NCBI GenBank assembly: GCA_021799715.1
Contig: JAJYZY010000162.1
Span: forward strand, 1 to 5,063
DNA: 5,063 nucleotides
Direction of reading: 5' to 3'
Origin: Planctomycetota bacterium
GTDB lineage: Bacteria; Planctomycetota; Phycisphaerae; WQYP01
Shown piece after piece: positions 1 through 5,063 of the stretch. The notes below the pieces were generated by a model. That model was not told where the DNA came from and did not search any database. It saw only the letters and a program-made list of their open reading frames with translations. A program made the translations under genes and the position numbers. The number at the start of each line of letters is the position of its first letter. The stretch's first letter is position 1.

Positions 1-919
1 GCTGGTCCCCAATGCCCGGATTGTCATCGGCCACGGCCAGATGCCGGATCATGAACTCGAACAGGTCATGCACACATTTGTAAAGCGCGAAGCGGATATT
101 CTGGTTTCCACAACCATTATTGAAAGCGGGCTGGATATTCCATCGGCCAATACCATTTTCATTCATGAGGCGGAAAACTTCGGCTTAAGCGATCTGCATC
201 AGTTGCGCGGCCGGGTGGGCCGCTCCCGCCACCGGGCGTATTGTTATCTGGTAATCAGTTCGGACAAGGCATTAAGCGAATCAGCCGCGAAGCGACTCAA
301 AGCGATGGAAGAGTACGCTTCCCTGGGGGCGGGTTTCAAAATTGCCCTGCGCGACCTGGAAATTCGCGGGGCCGGCAATCTGCTGGGTGACGAGCAATCA
401 GGTCATATTGCGGCGGTGGGGTATGAACTGTATTGTCAATTGCTGGAAGAAGCGGTCAAGCGCGTGAAGAATCAGCCCGTTGATCGGCCGCCGGAAGTGA
501 ATATTGACATCGGCATTTCCGGCAGTTTTCCACGCACGTACATTATGGCGGAAAAACAACGCATGGAACTGTATCGACGATTATCACGCTGTCATACCAT
601 GGAAGTCATTGAGGCCCTGCGGAAAGATATTGTTGATGCCTTTGGCCCCCTGCCCAAAGCGGCGGAGATACTTTTCCAGCTAACCGAATTGCGCGTTCTT
701 GCCGCAGCCTGGACGATTACCAACCTGGTCAGCCAGTCGCCTGATCTGGTTTTTGCCATGCGGGATTTATCCAGACTCGGGCCGCTTTTGAGTAAATCGC
801 CGGGATCATTGCGGCCGGTGGATCAGAAAGCCATTCATCTGCGGCTGCCGCCGAATTATTTTGAAGGCCAGACCCTGCTGAACGTTTTGCGGAATTTACT
901 GGCCAACCCCCCGGCATAA
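1..919 (+). CDS. mfd: Transcription-repair coupling factor Mfd, C-terminal part (5' end outside window)
   Basis: Mfd is an ATP-dependent DNA translocase that pushes stalled RNA polymerase off damaged DNA and recruits UvrA for nucleotide excision repair. The reading frame is open from base 2 to the TAA at 917-919, giving the last 305 residues; the full family protein is usually about 1,100 residues, so roughly 70% lies upstream. Visible are the end of the second RecA-like motor domain, with superfamily 2 helicase motif V (TTIIESG, about 110-130) and motif VI (QLRGRVGRS, 200-226), then the Mfd-typical RDLEIRGAGNLLG stretch with EQSGH (350-406). The C-terminal TRCF regulatory domain follows (about 500-800, containing EKQRMELYRRL). 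RecG shares the motor, but the TRCF domain and the order of motifs point to Mfd. The ATG at 53-41 upstream edge (base 41) is internal and not the true start. phoH follows after 21 nt on the same strand, suggesting one transcript. Confidence 0.96.
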   Translation, partial: LVPNARIVIGHGQMPDHELEQVMHTFVKREADILVSTTIIESGLDIPSANTIFIHEAENFGLSDLHQLRGRVGRSRHRAYCYLVISSDKALSESAAKRLKAMEEYASLGAGFKIALRDLEIRGAGNLLGDEQSGHIAAVGYELYCQLLEEAVKRVKNQPVDRPPEVNIDIGISGSFPRTYIMAEKQRMELYRRLSRCHTMEVIEALRKDIVDAFGPLPKAAEILFQLTELRVLAAAWTITNLVSQSPDLVFAMRDLSRLGPLLSKSPGSLRPVDQKAIHLRLPPNYFEGQTLLNVLRNLLANPPA

Positions 920-927
920 GCCGTTGC

Positions 928-933
928 AGGAGG
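928..933 (+). promoter_or_regulatory. Shine-Dalgarno site of the phoH-family gene
   Basis: A perfect AGGAGG lies 7 nt before the ATG at 941, inside the 21-nt gap after the mfd stop codon. It fixes the start of the downstream gene and rules out the nearby ATG at 924 in another frame. No promoter is evident in the gap, in keeping with co-transcription with mfd. Confidence 0.88.
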
Positions 934-940
934 ATTCATT

Positions 941-1957
941 ATGGTTGTCACCGTCCAAATTGAAGCACAACATCGTCTGGGTTTGTATGGCTCGGCGGAT
1001 CGACACCTTAAAACACTGCGTGAGGTACTGGGCGTTACGCTCATGGCCCGGGATGACGAGCTTAAAGTCAGCGGCGAACCGGCGGCCGTGGAACATTGTG
1101 TGGCGGCATTGCACCAGATGCGCCGGTTGTTAAAGGAACATCGCTCTCTCAATAACGAACATATCGCCGCGGCCATTCGTCTTGCCGCGCCGGAGGGCCA
1201 TTCGCATCATCCGCCGCTTCTGGACGTGTCCGTCAGCGGCCGCGCCGTTGAACCCCGAACCGCCGGGCAGCGGCATTATGTCAATGCCATGCTGGAGCAT
1301 GATCTGGTCTTTTGCGCCGGTCCGGCGGGCACGGGAAAGACTTTTCTGGCTGTGGCGCTGGCTGTCAGTATGTTGCGGCAGAACAAAGTCCGGCGGCTGG
1401 TACTTGTGCGGCCCGCGGTGGAGGCCGGTGAGAAACTCGGCTTTTTGCCGGGGGACATACAGGCCAAGGTTAATCCGTATCTGCGGCCGTTGCTGGATGC
1501 CCTGCACGACATGATGCCCTATGAGCAGATTCGCCGCTTCATGGCCAATGACATGATCGAATTGGCTCCGCTGGCATACATGCGGGGGCGCACGCTTAAT
1601 GAAAGCATTGTTCTGCTTGATGAAGCGCAAAATACCACGCCCGCGCAAATGCTCATGTTCCTCACGCGCCTGGGCGAGGGCAGCAAAATGGTAGTTACCG
1701 GTGATCCCACGCAGGTGGATTTGGAACCGGGACAGGTCAGCGGTTTAATTGACGCGCACCGCAAGCTTTCCGGGGTAAAGGGCGTGGCTTTTATCGAGTT
1801 GGGGCGCTCGGACATTGTGCGCCACCGCCTGGTGCAGAACATCGTACAGGCCTACAACCGCGAATCGGATGGCGCTCCTAAACGCGGTTCCGCCCGCCCG
1901 GCCGCCGCGGGCGAAGAATCGGACGCTCTGGTTCCGGCTCCACCGCCGCCGGGATAG
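941..1957 (+). CDS. PhoH-family ATPase (PhoH-like / YbeZ type)
   Basis: This is a complete 338-residue cytoplasmic P-loop ATPase of the PhoH/YbeZ family, whose members are linked to RNA metabolism, ribosome maturation and stress; the exact reaction here is unknown. Residues about 10-65 form the small N-terminal domain typical of PhoH-like proteins (GLYGSADRHLKTL, then a V-x-G-E-P turn). The ATPase core has Walker A GPAGTGKT at 127-134, VLVRPAVEAGEKLGFLPGD at about 153-172, Walker B VLLDEAQN at 224-231, the VTGDPTQVDL motif at 252-261, and LGRSDIVRH at 287-295, which carries the likely arginine finger. The last 28 residues are rich in Ala, Pro and charged residues, end in PAPPPPG and are probably disordered. 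The length fits the family (about 320-350). The start is set by the AGGAGG at 928-933. The usual partners ybeY or a YqfF-type HD hydrolase gene do not follow; the next gene is convergent. I give no symbol because phoH and ybeZ are used inconsistently for this type. Confidence 0.95.
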   Translation: MVVTVQIEAQHRLGLYGSADRHLKTLREVLGVTLMARDDELKVSGEPAAVEHCVAALHQMRRLLKEHRSLNNEHIAAAIRLAAPEGHSHHPPLLDVSVSGRAVEPRTAGQRHYVNAMLEHDLVFCAGPAGTGKTFLAVALAVSMLRQNKVRRLVLVRPAVEAGEKLGFLPGDIQAKVNPYLRPLLDALHDMMPYEQIRRFMANDMIELAPLAYMRGRTLNESIVLLDEAQNTTPAQMLMFLTRLGEGSKMVVTGDPTQVDLEPGQVSGLIDAHRKLSGVKGVAFIELGRSDIVRHRLVQNIVQAYNRESDGAPKRGSARPAAAGEESDALVPAPPPPG

Positions 1958-1987
1958 AGGCGTGCTGAAATATCAGCGAAAAGGCCT

Positions 1988-2011
1988 CCATGGGTGCTGC
2001 CATGGTGTTTT
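1988..2011. terminator. Possible bidirectional terminator between convergent genes
   Basis: In the 71-nt gap between two converging genes, CCATGG (1988-1993) is repeated at 2000-2005 with a 6-nt spacer. CCATGG is its own complement, so the two copies can form a 6-bp stem with a GTGCTG loop. On the plus strand the stem is followed by TGTTTT (2006-2011). On the minus strand it is followed by AGGCC and a run of four T (to about 1979). Both genes could therefore end here. The stem is short and the T-runs are only four long, so strength is uncertain. A second small inverted repeat, GCTGA-AATA-TCAGC, lies just upstream at about 1964-1977. Confidence 0.38.
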
Positions 2012-2028
2012 GCGCCGGATAATCACTA

Positions 2029-3711
2029 TCAGCGGCGGCCCGAGATAACACTTGATTGTATTGTCGCAATAAGTTCCTGCAATGACGATCGCGGATGCAA
2101 AGCGATAAAATATTCGCGCCAGCCGGCCACCGATAAATTTTTCGCCGCCAATTCCGCCTCCCTGATCTGTGATTGCATCTGATGCATTTGCGGCGCAAAA
2201 ACTTCCAGCAATTGTGCATTTATGTCGTGCAAGTGTTGGAAATCAAGGCGGCGCTGCGACCAATAAGGGCCACGCCTGCGATGTTCCGCCCGCTGGGTTA
2301 TCAATGATTGGTTGATTCCGGCAATAAGAGTTCGGCGTTCTTCGAGCAGTGACCGCGTTTTGCCGTTCAGTTGTGATTCTCCGGCCAATTGCTCCGGATT
2401 TGCACGGAGATGATGCTCTTGCCATTTTAATTGCGGGATGTTCACAATTTTCTGATCATTGAACCCCGCCAGCGGCAGCAGCCAGCCAGCTGAGGCGCAA
2501 GCATAGGCAGGGCGAACGCCGAAGAGATTCATCATGATCTGATCGGTCATCTGGTCGTACAAAGCCCCGCCAATGCCATGGATAAATAAATCCGACAGTA
2601 ACAATCGCACGAACATGGTAAGCGTCAGCGCGCGGGGGCGCACACTCACATTCGCCGCATGGAGCCGCTGTCGCAACATTTCGCCCGCGGCGAGAAGATC
2701 ACCGGTAAGCAGATCTGACACGTCCACACGCCGGGCGGCGTACAGCATGTATGGTCGGTCGTTCTCTTGCAATATCAGGCGGTGCCGGGGCTGGTTGGTT
2801 GCATAGATCCAAAATGGCAACTCCAGCAGGTTTTCCGCGATTGCTAAATTGGGCATGGGCCGACCCGGATTGGTAATTTCATGCTTCCGTCGATATGTAT
2901 CAAGGGCGAAATTGTACGTTTTACACCAAGCATGGGCGTGGCGCAGCCACAACAACACAAAGCAGTGCCACGCCAAGCCGGAGCACAGATAGCTGCAAGG
3001 GACATGCTGCACATTGATATGGAAGGAACGTTCAAATCTCTTTCGCGACCGGCTCATCCAGGAAACGTAATGTGGGTCGGTATCCTCTTGCCATTGGTGC
3101 ATGAACTCTTGGCGCGAATCGGTTTGCACCAATGGAAACCGCCGCAAGTCGCCCAGCCATCGCGTCTTTTGCCCGCCTTGGGGGGAAGATAAAAATTCAG
3201 CCGGAATGGCAGTGGCGTCGGCCCATGTTATGAGCTTTTTTTCCAACTTGGAACCGCTCCATTGCGGCACAACGCATCCAAGCTGATCCACCGTGTCATG
3301 ATCCACCAAAAGGTCAACGGCCAATGAATTGCTCTGTTTTGCAAGTGCATCGGCCAATATCACCTTGCTCCATACGCCGGGATGATAAAGCTCCACTTGG
3401 TGGCCGGTAACAACCCATGGCCGAACCCCGGCATTGGTCGGGGGAGGATCAAAGCCGATTTCGTTGGCAAAGCGGGTCATCGCATCAATGAGTTCACCGC
3501 GGGCCAGACTCGCCAGTGTCCGTATCGGTATGCCGTCGAGGCTGCCGGACGGCCTGGTGCTTGATTCGGCGGCGACAAGAAAATCCGCAAGTTCCGCTGC
3601 GCTTGGTTCAATGAGCACATCGCCGTGGCGGCGCGGCACAATAATTGCCGCCGGATGGGGAACAAGTTTTTCCTGTGGCAAATGTTGGCTTGATGGTTGG
3701 GATGTTTCCAT
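2029..3711 (-). CDS. Uncharacterised protein, remote relative of BshC (bacillithiol cysteine-adding enzyme)
   Basis: This is a long protein, 560 residues from the ATG at 3711 or 570 from the ATG at 3741. I do not recognise a characterised orthologue. Numbered from 3741: TGHQVELYHPGVW at 112-124 sits where BshC proteins have a TGQQ-x-G-L-x-x-GP motif, followed by a helix (KVILADALAKQ) and a strand with an acidic turn (LLVDHDTVD, 144-152), like BshC's FW-x-A-x-EDHD. Residues 367-398 (VRPRALTLTMFVRLLLSD, then IHGIGGALYDQ) resemble BshC's RP-x-x-Q-x-x-LLP and G-x-GE-x-x-Y region. Residues about 460-537 are helical, charged and probably coiled-coil, as in the BshC C-terminus, and a WREYFIALHP motif follows. 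No signal peptide or membrane segment is evident. In family terms BshC joins cysteine to glucosaminyl-malate; conservation of that activity is not shown, since TGQQ is TGHQ here and EDHD is changed. The 3711 start has GAGAGGA about 12 nt upstream; the 3741 start has no Shine-Dalgarno. The gene lies 61-91 nt behind the glycosyltransferase gene on the same strand. Confidence 0.75.
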   Translation of the reverse strand: METSQPSSQHLPQEKLVPHPAAIIVPRRHGDVLIEPSAAELADFLVAAESSTRPSGSLDGIPIRTLASLARGELIDAMTRFANEIGFDPPPTNAGVRPWVVTGHQVELYHPGVWSKVILADALAKQSNSLAVDLLVDHDTVDQLGCVVPQWSGSKLEKKLITWADATAIPAEFLSSPQGGQKTRWLGDLRRFPLVQTDSRQEFMHQWQEDTDPHYVSWMSRSRKRFERSFHINVQHVPCSYLCSGLAWHCFVLLWLRHAHAWCKTYNFALDTYRRKHEITNPGRPMPNLAIAENLLELPFWIYATNQPRHRLILQENDRPYMLYAARRVDVSDLLTGDLLAAGEMLRQRLHAANVSVRPRALTLTMFVRLLLSDLFIHGIGGALYDQMTDQIMMNLFGVRPAYACASAGWLLPLAGFNDQKIVNIPQLKWQEHHLRANPEQLAGESQLNGKTRSLLEERRTLIAGINQSLITQRAEHRRRGPYWSQRRLDFQHLHDINAQLLEVFAPQMHQMQSQIREAELAAKNLSVAGWREYFIALHPRSSLQELIATIQSSVISGRR

Positions 3712-3802
3712 GCGATCTGTTGATTCCTCTCGCGGAAACATAAGCCGCAGCTACGATTATTGCAATTCTAACAGGCCCGTCATATCAAGACCGCGATTGG
3801 GC

Positions 3803-4528
3803 TTACCCCGCCGCCAGAGATTGCCGGGATTCATTGGAGTGCAAAGCGCGGAAAAAGACATTGAGATAATGCCGGAGACGATGATTGGGATTATCCAACC
3901 GACCGCCAAAGTGACGGTTTGGATCGTTGTAAATTAATCGAATCGGCAATTCCGCAACGCGCAGGGACGCCTGCGCCGCGCGCACCCAGAATTCCAGCGG
4001 GAAAGCATACCCGGTTTCACGCAATTCCAGCTTCTCCATCGCCGATACCCTATGGGCCTTAAAGCCGCAGAAACTGTCGGTGAGATTCAAGTTCAAATTC
4101 CGATTAATGACTTCGGTAATAAGTTGATTAATTAATCGGCGGTCCATCGGCGGTTCGTCCTTCCGAGATTGGGACAGCAGATAGCGTGAGCCGCTGATAA
4201 TATCCGCATCATCAGCGTTCGCGGCGGCGATAAAATCGGGCAGCGCGGCGGGTTCGTGCTGTTCATCACAATCCATGGTGATAACCCACTGATAACCATG
4301 GCGTGATGCGTAATCAAATGCGTCGATCAGGCTCTGGCCGTAGCCCTTGTTGCGGTCATGGCGCAAGACTGAAATATCGGACATGGTGCGGAGAATCTCC
4401 GGTGTGGCATCGGTGGAGCCGTCATCGATGACCAGAATGTCCGCGGTTGTGTACAGGCGTATTTCGCGCAGAACCTTGCGCAGGTAGCGTTGTTCGTTGA
4501 ATACCGGAATGGCAATAAGCGTTTTCAT
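3803..4528 (-). CDS. Family 2 glycosyltransferase (DPM1-like GT-A fold), soluble
   Basis: This protein of about 241 residues should transfer a sugar from a nucleotide-sugar donor in the cytoplasm. The acceptor is unknown; polyprenyl phosphate is usual for the DPM1-like branch. Counting from the ATG at 4531: IAIPVFNE at 6-13 starts the GT-A fold, VIDDGSTDAT at 34-43 binds the nucleotide, MDCDEQHEP at 86-94 contains the metal-binding D-x-D (D87, D89), SGSRY is at 113-117, DSFCGFK at 152-158, and FPLEFWVRA at 177-185. A basic segment, YNDPNRHFGG, is near 201-210. There are no C-terminal membrane helices or GtrA-like domain, so this is the short soluble form. Two adjacent ATGs (4531 and 4528) can start it. 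The AAAAGG at 4535-4540 is 6 nt from the second and 3 nt from the first, so I favour 4528. It lies 83 nt after the NFU gene and just before the BshC-like gene on the same strand, with its own candidate promoter. Confidence 0.92.
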   Translation of the reverse strand: MKTLIAIPVFNEQRYLRKVLREIRLYTTADILVIDDGSTDATPEILRTMSDISVLRHDRNKGYGQSLIDAFDYASRHGYQWVITMDCDEQHEPAALPDFIAAANADDADIISGSRYLLSQSRKDEPPMDRRLINQLITEVINRNLNLNLTDSFCGFKAHRVSAMEKLELRETGYAFPLEFWVRAAQASLRVAELPIRLIYNDPNRHFGGRLDNPNHRLRHYLNVFFRALHSNESRQSLAAG

Positions 4529-4534
4529 CATCCG

Positions 4535-4540
4535 CCTTTT
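4535..4540 (-). promoter_or_regulatory. Shine-Dalgarno-like site of the glycosyltransferase gene
   Basis: AAAAGG reads toward the gene on the minus strand, 6 nt before the ATG at 4528 and 3 nt before the ATG at 4531. The spacing favours the second ATG, giving an N-terminus of MKTLIAIPVFNE, as is common in the family. Confidence 0.5.
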
Positions 4541-4549
4541 CTCATGCCA

Positions 4550-4577
4550 ATAGTAGGACGCTAAAACAGCATGTCAA
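4550..4577 (-). promoter_or_regulatory. Candidate sigma70-type promoter of the glycosyltransferase gene
   Basis: On the minus strand a consensus -35 box TTGACA (4577-4572) is followed after 16 nt by TACTAT (4555-4550, four of six matches to TATAAT). Transcription would start near 4543, about 15 nt before the favoured ATG at 4528 and with the AAAAGG site inside this short leader. It lies entirely in the 83-nt gap after the NFU gene, so the glycosyltransferase and the BshC-like gene could be expressed independently of NFU. Confidence 0.5.
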
Positions 4578-4611
4578 GCGCCGAAGAATAATGGCGGCCC
4601 GCACTGTGGGT

Positions 4612-4935
4612 TCAGGAGTCGGGGTTTTTATGCTCTAATCGTGGTGTCGTTGGAGGACTGTCCAATTCATCTTCCGAAATAACGGCGGTTATTTCCGGAA
4701 TACGCTCCCGGATGTTCTTTTCCAAGCCCAGACGCAGTGTGGCCTGGGAACTTGGGCACCCCACGCAAGCGCCATGGAACCGGACGGTAACCACTCCCGC
4801 GTCGTTCACCGCCAGCAATTCAACATCGCCGCCATCCCATTGAATCATCGGGCGCAAACTGTCAAGCACCCCCTGCACACGTTGGCTCAACGTGGTTGGG
4901 GGCGTTTGCGGGGCCTGCGAAAGTTTGATATCCAT
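4612..4935 (-). CDS. NFU-domain iron-sulfur cluster scaffold/carrier protein (NifU C-terminal-like)
   Basis: This is a small cytoplasmic protein of 107 residues from the ATG at 4935. NFU proteins hold a 4Fe-4S cluster between two subunits and deliver it to target enzymes. The domain covers about residues 15-90: RVQGVLDSLRPMIQWDGGDVELL with the conserved DGGD (34-37), a strand ending in FHGAC, and the cluster-binding C-x-x-C, CVGC (C57, C60), followed by PSSQATLRLGLEKNIRERIPE. The tail after about 90 is polar and Pro-rich. There is no NifU N-terminal or A-type domain, so it is a stand-alone NFU. The start is uncertain: ATGs at 4941 and 4935 and a GTG at 4968 are in frame. The promoter at 4982-4954 would start transcription near 4947, which excludes the GTG. 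A weak GTGAG 7 nt ahead favours 4935. The same frame stays open to the right window edge, so a longer protein cannot be fully excluded. The glycosyltransferase gene follows on the same strand. Confidence 0.93.
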   Translation of the reverse strand: MDIKLSQAPQTPPTTLSQRVQGVLDSLRPMIQWDGGDVELLAVNDAGVVTVRFHGACVGCPSSQATLRLGLEKNIRERIPEITAVISEDELDSPPTTPRLEHKNPDS

Positions 4936-4953
4936 CACCATACTCACATAACG

Positions 4954-4982
4954 AGTATAGGTTAGCACCAGTTTTGCATCAA
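4954..4982 (-). promoter_or_regulatory. Candidate sigma70-type promoter of the NFU gene
   Basis: On the minus strand TTGATG (4982-4977, four of six matches to TTGACA) is followed, after an ideal 17-nt spacer, by TATACT (4959-4954, five of six matches to TATAAT). Transcription would begin near 4947, only 6 to 12 nt before the two candidate ATG codons at 4941 and 4935. The leader is thus very short, and translation would depend little on a Shine-Dalgarno site. Confidence 0.6.
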
Positions 4983-5063
4983 CCCTGCCATTGTGGCGTA
5001 TTTCTTTGGTCTGCGGCTGGGCATGGGGCAGGAAATAGCGTAAAATACCGAAATGGTAGTACT
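4983..5063. other. Right-hand flank, no gene assigned
   Basis: These last 81 bases hold no feature I can call with confidence. On the minus strand the NFU reading frame continues without a stop to the edge. On the plus strand an ATG at 5053 opens a frame that runs off the window after three codons, with a TAAAAT (5041-5046) and a TGGGCA (5018-5023) 17 nt before it that could be a weak divergent promoter. The window ends too soon to tell these apart from chance. Confidence 0.4.

Noticed and set aside
924..1133. ATG at 924 opening a 69-codon plus-strand frame overlapping the phoH start
   Set aside because: AGGAGG at 928-933 lies downstream of this ATG and serves the ATG at 941; the translation resembles no protein.
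1130..1648. Minus-strand open frame of 172 codons inside the PhoH-family gene
   Set aside because: It is fully antisense to a gene with all its family motifs, and its translation has no recognisable domain; it is a shadow frame.
3759..3788. Possible promoter in front of the BshC-like gene: TTGATA (3788-3783), 18 nt, TGCAAT (3764-3759); also TAGAAT at 3770-3765
   Set aside because: TGCAAT matches only four of six consensus bases, and TAGAAT is 12 nt from the -35-like box, which is too close. Read-through from the glycosyltransferase gene explains expression as well.
3434..3937. Plus-strand open frame of 167 codons across the BshC-like gene start and the glycosyltransferase end
   Set aside because: It is antisense to two better-supported genes, is rich in Arg/Ser as shadow frames are, and shows no domain.
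4128..4160. Short direct repeat TCGGCGGT within the glycosyltransferase gene
   Set aside because: Two copies of eight bases inside conserved coding sequence are explained by codon use and are not a repeat element.
5018..5063. Divergent plus-strand gene starting with ATG at 5053 behind a TGGGCA-17 nt-TAAAAT promoter
   Set aside because: Only three codons are visible, there is no Shine-Dalgarno at a usable distance, and the -35 box is weak.

Overview
The window is protein-coding chromosomal DNA of moderate GC content with short intergenic gaps. I see no mobile element, CRISPR array, rRNA or tRNA. The organism cannot be named with certainty. The housekeeping genes are bacterial. The 'GHQ-x-E-L-x-HPGVW' protein resembles uncharacterised proteins I associate with Planctomycetota, so a planctomycete-like bacterium is my best guess. 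That rests on memory of the family and not on a search.

Layout. The left part (1-1957) is a plus-strand pair. It holds the C-terminal third of the transcription-repair coupling factor Mfd, cut by the window edge, followed after 21 nt by a complete PhoH-family ATPase with a perfect AGGAGG ribosome binding site. A 71-nt convergent gap (1958-2028) follows, with an inverted repeat that could terminate transcription from both sides. The right part (2029-4941) is a minus-strand series, read from right to left: a small NFU-domain iron-sulfur scaffold/carrier protein, a family 2 glycosyltransferase without membrane segments, and a protein of about 560 residues that looks like a remote relative of BshC, the cysteine-adding enzyme of bacillithiol synthesis. 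Good sigma70-type promoters lie in front of the NFU gene and the glycosyltransferase gene, so the three genes may be transcribed separately, together, or both.

How the genes may work together. mfd and phoH look co-transcribed and concern DNA repair coupled to transcription and RNA metabolism. In the minus-strand set, an Fe-S carrier, a sugar transferase and a BshC-like protein sit next to each other. In Firmicutes, bacillithiol synthesis needs a glycosyltransferase (BshA, of a different family) and BshC, and bacillithiol is linked to Fe-S cluster assembly. A thiol-cofactor link is therefore a testable but speculative reading. The BshC-like protein is the least understood gene here and the best candidate for something new.
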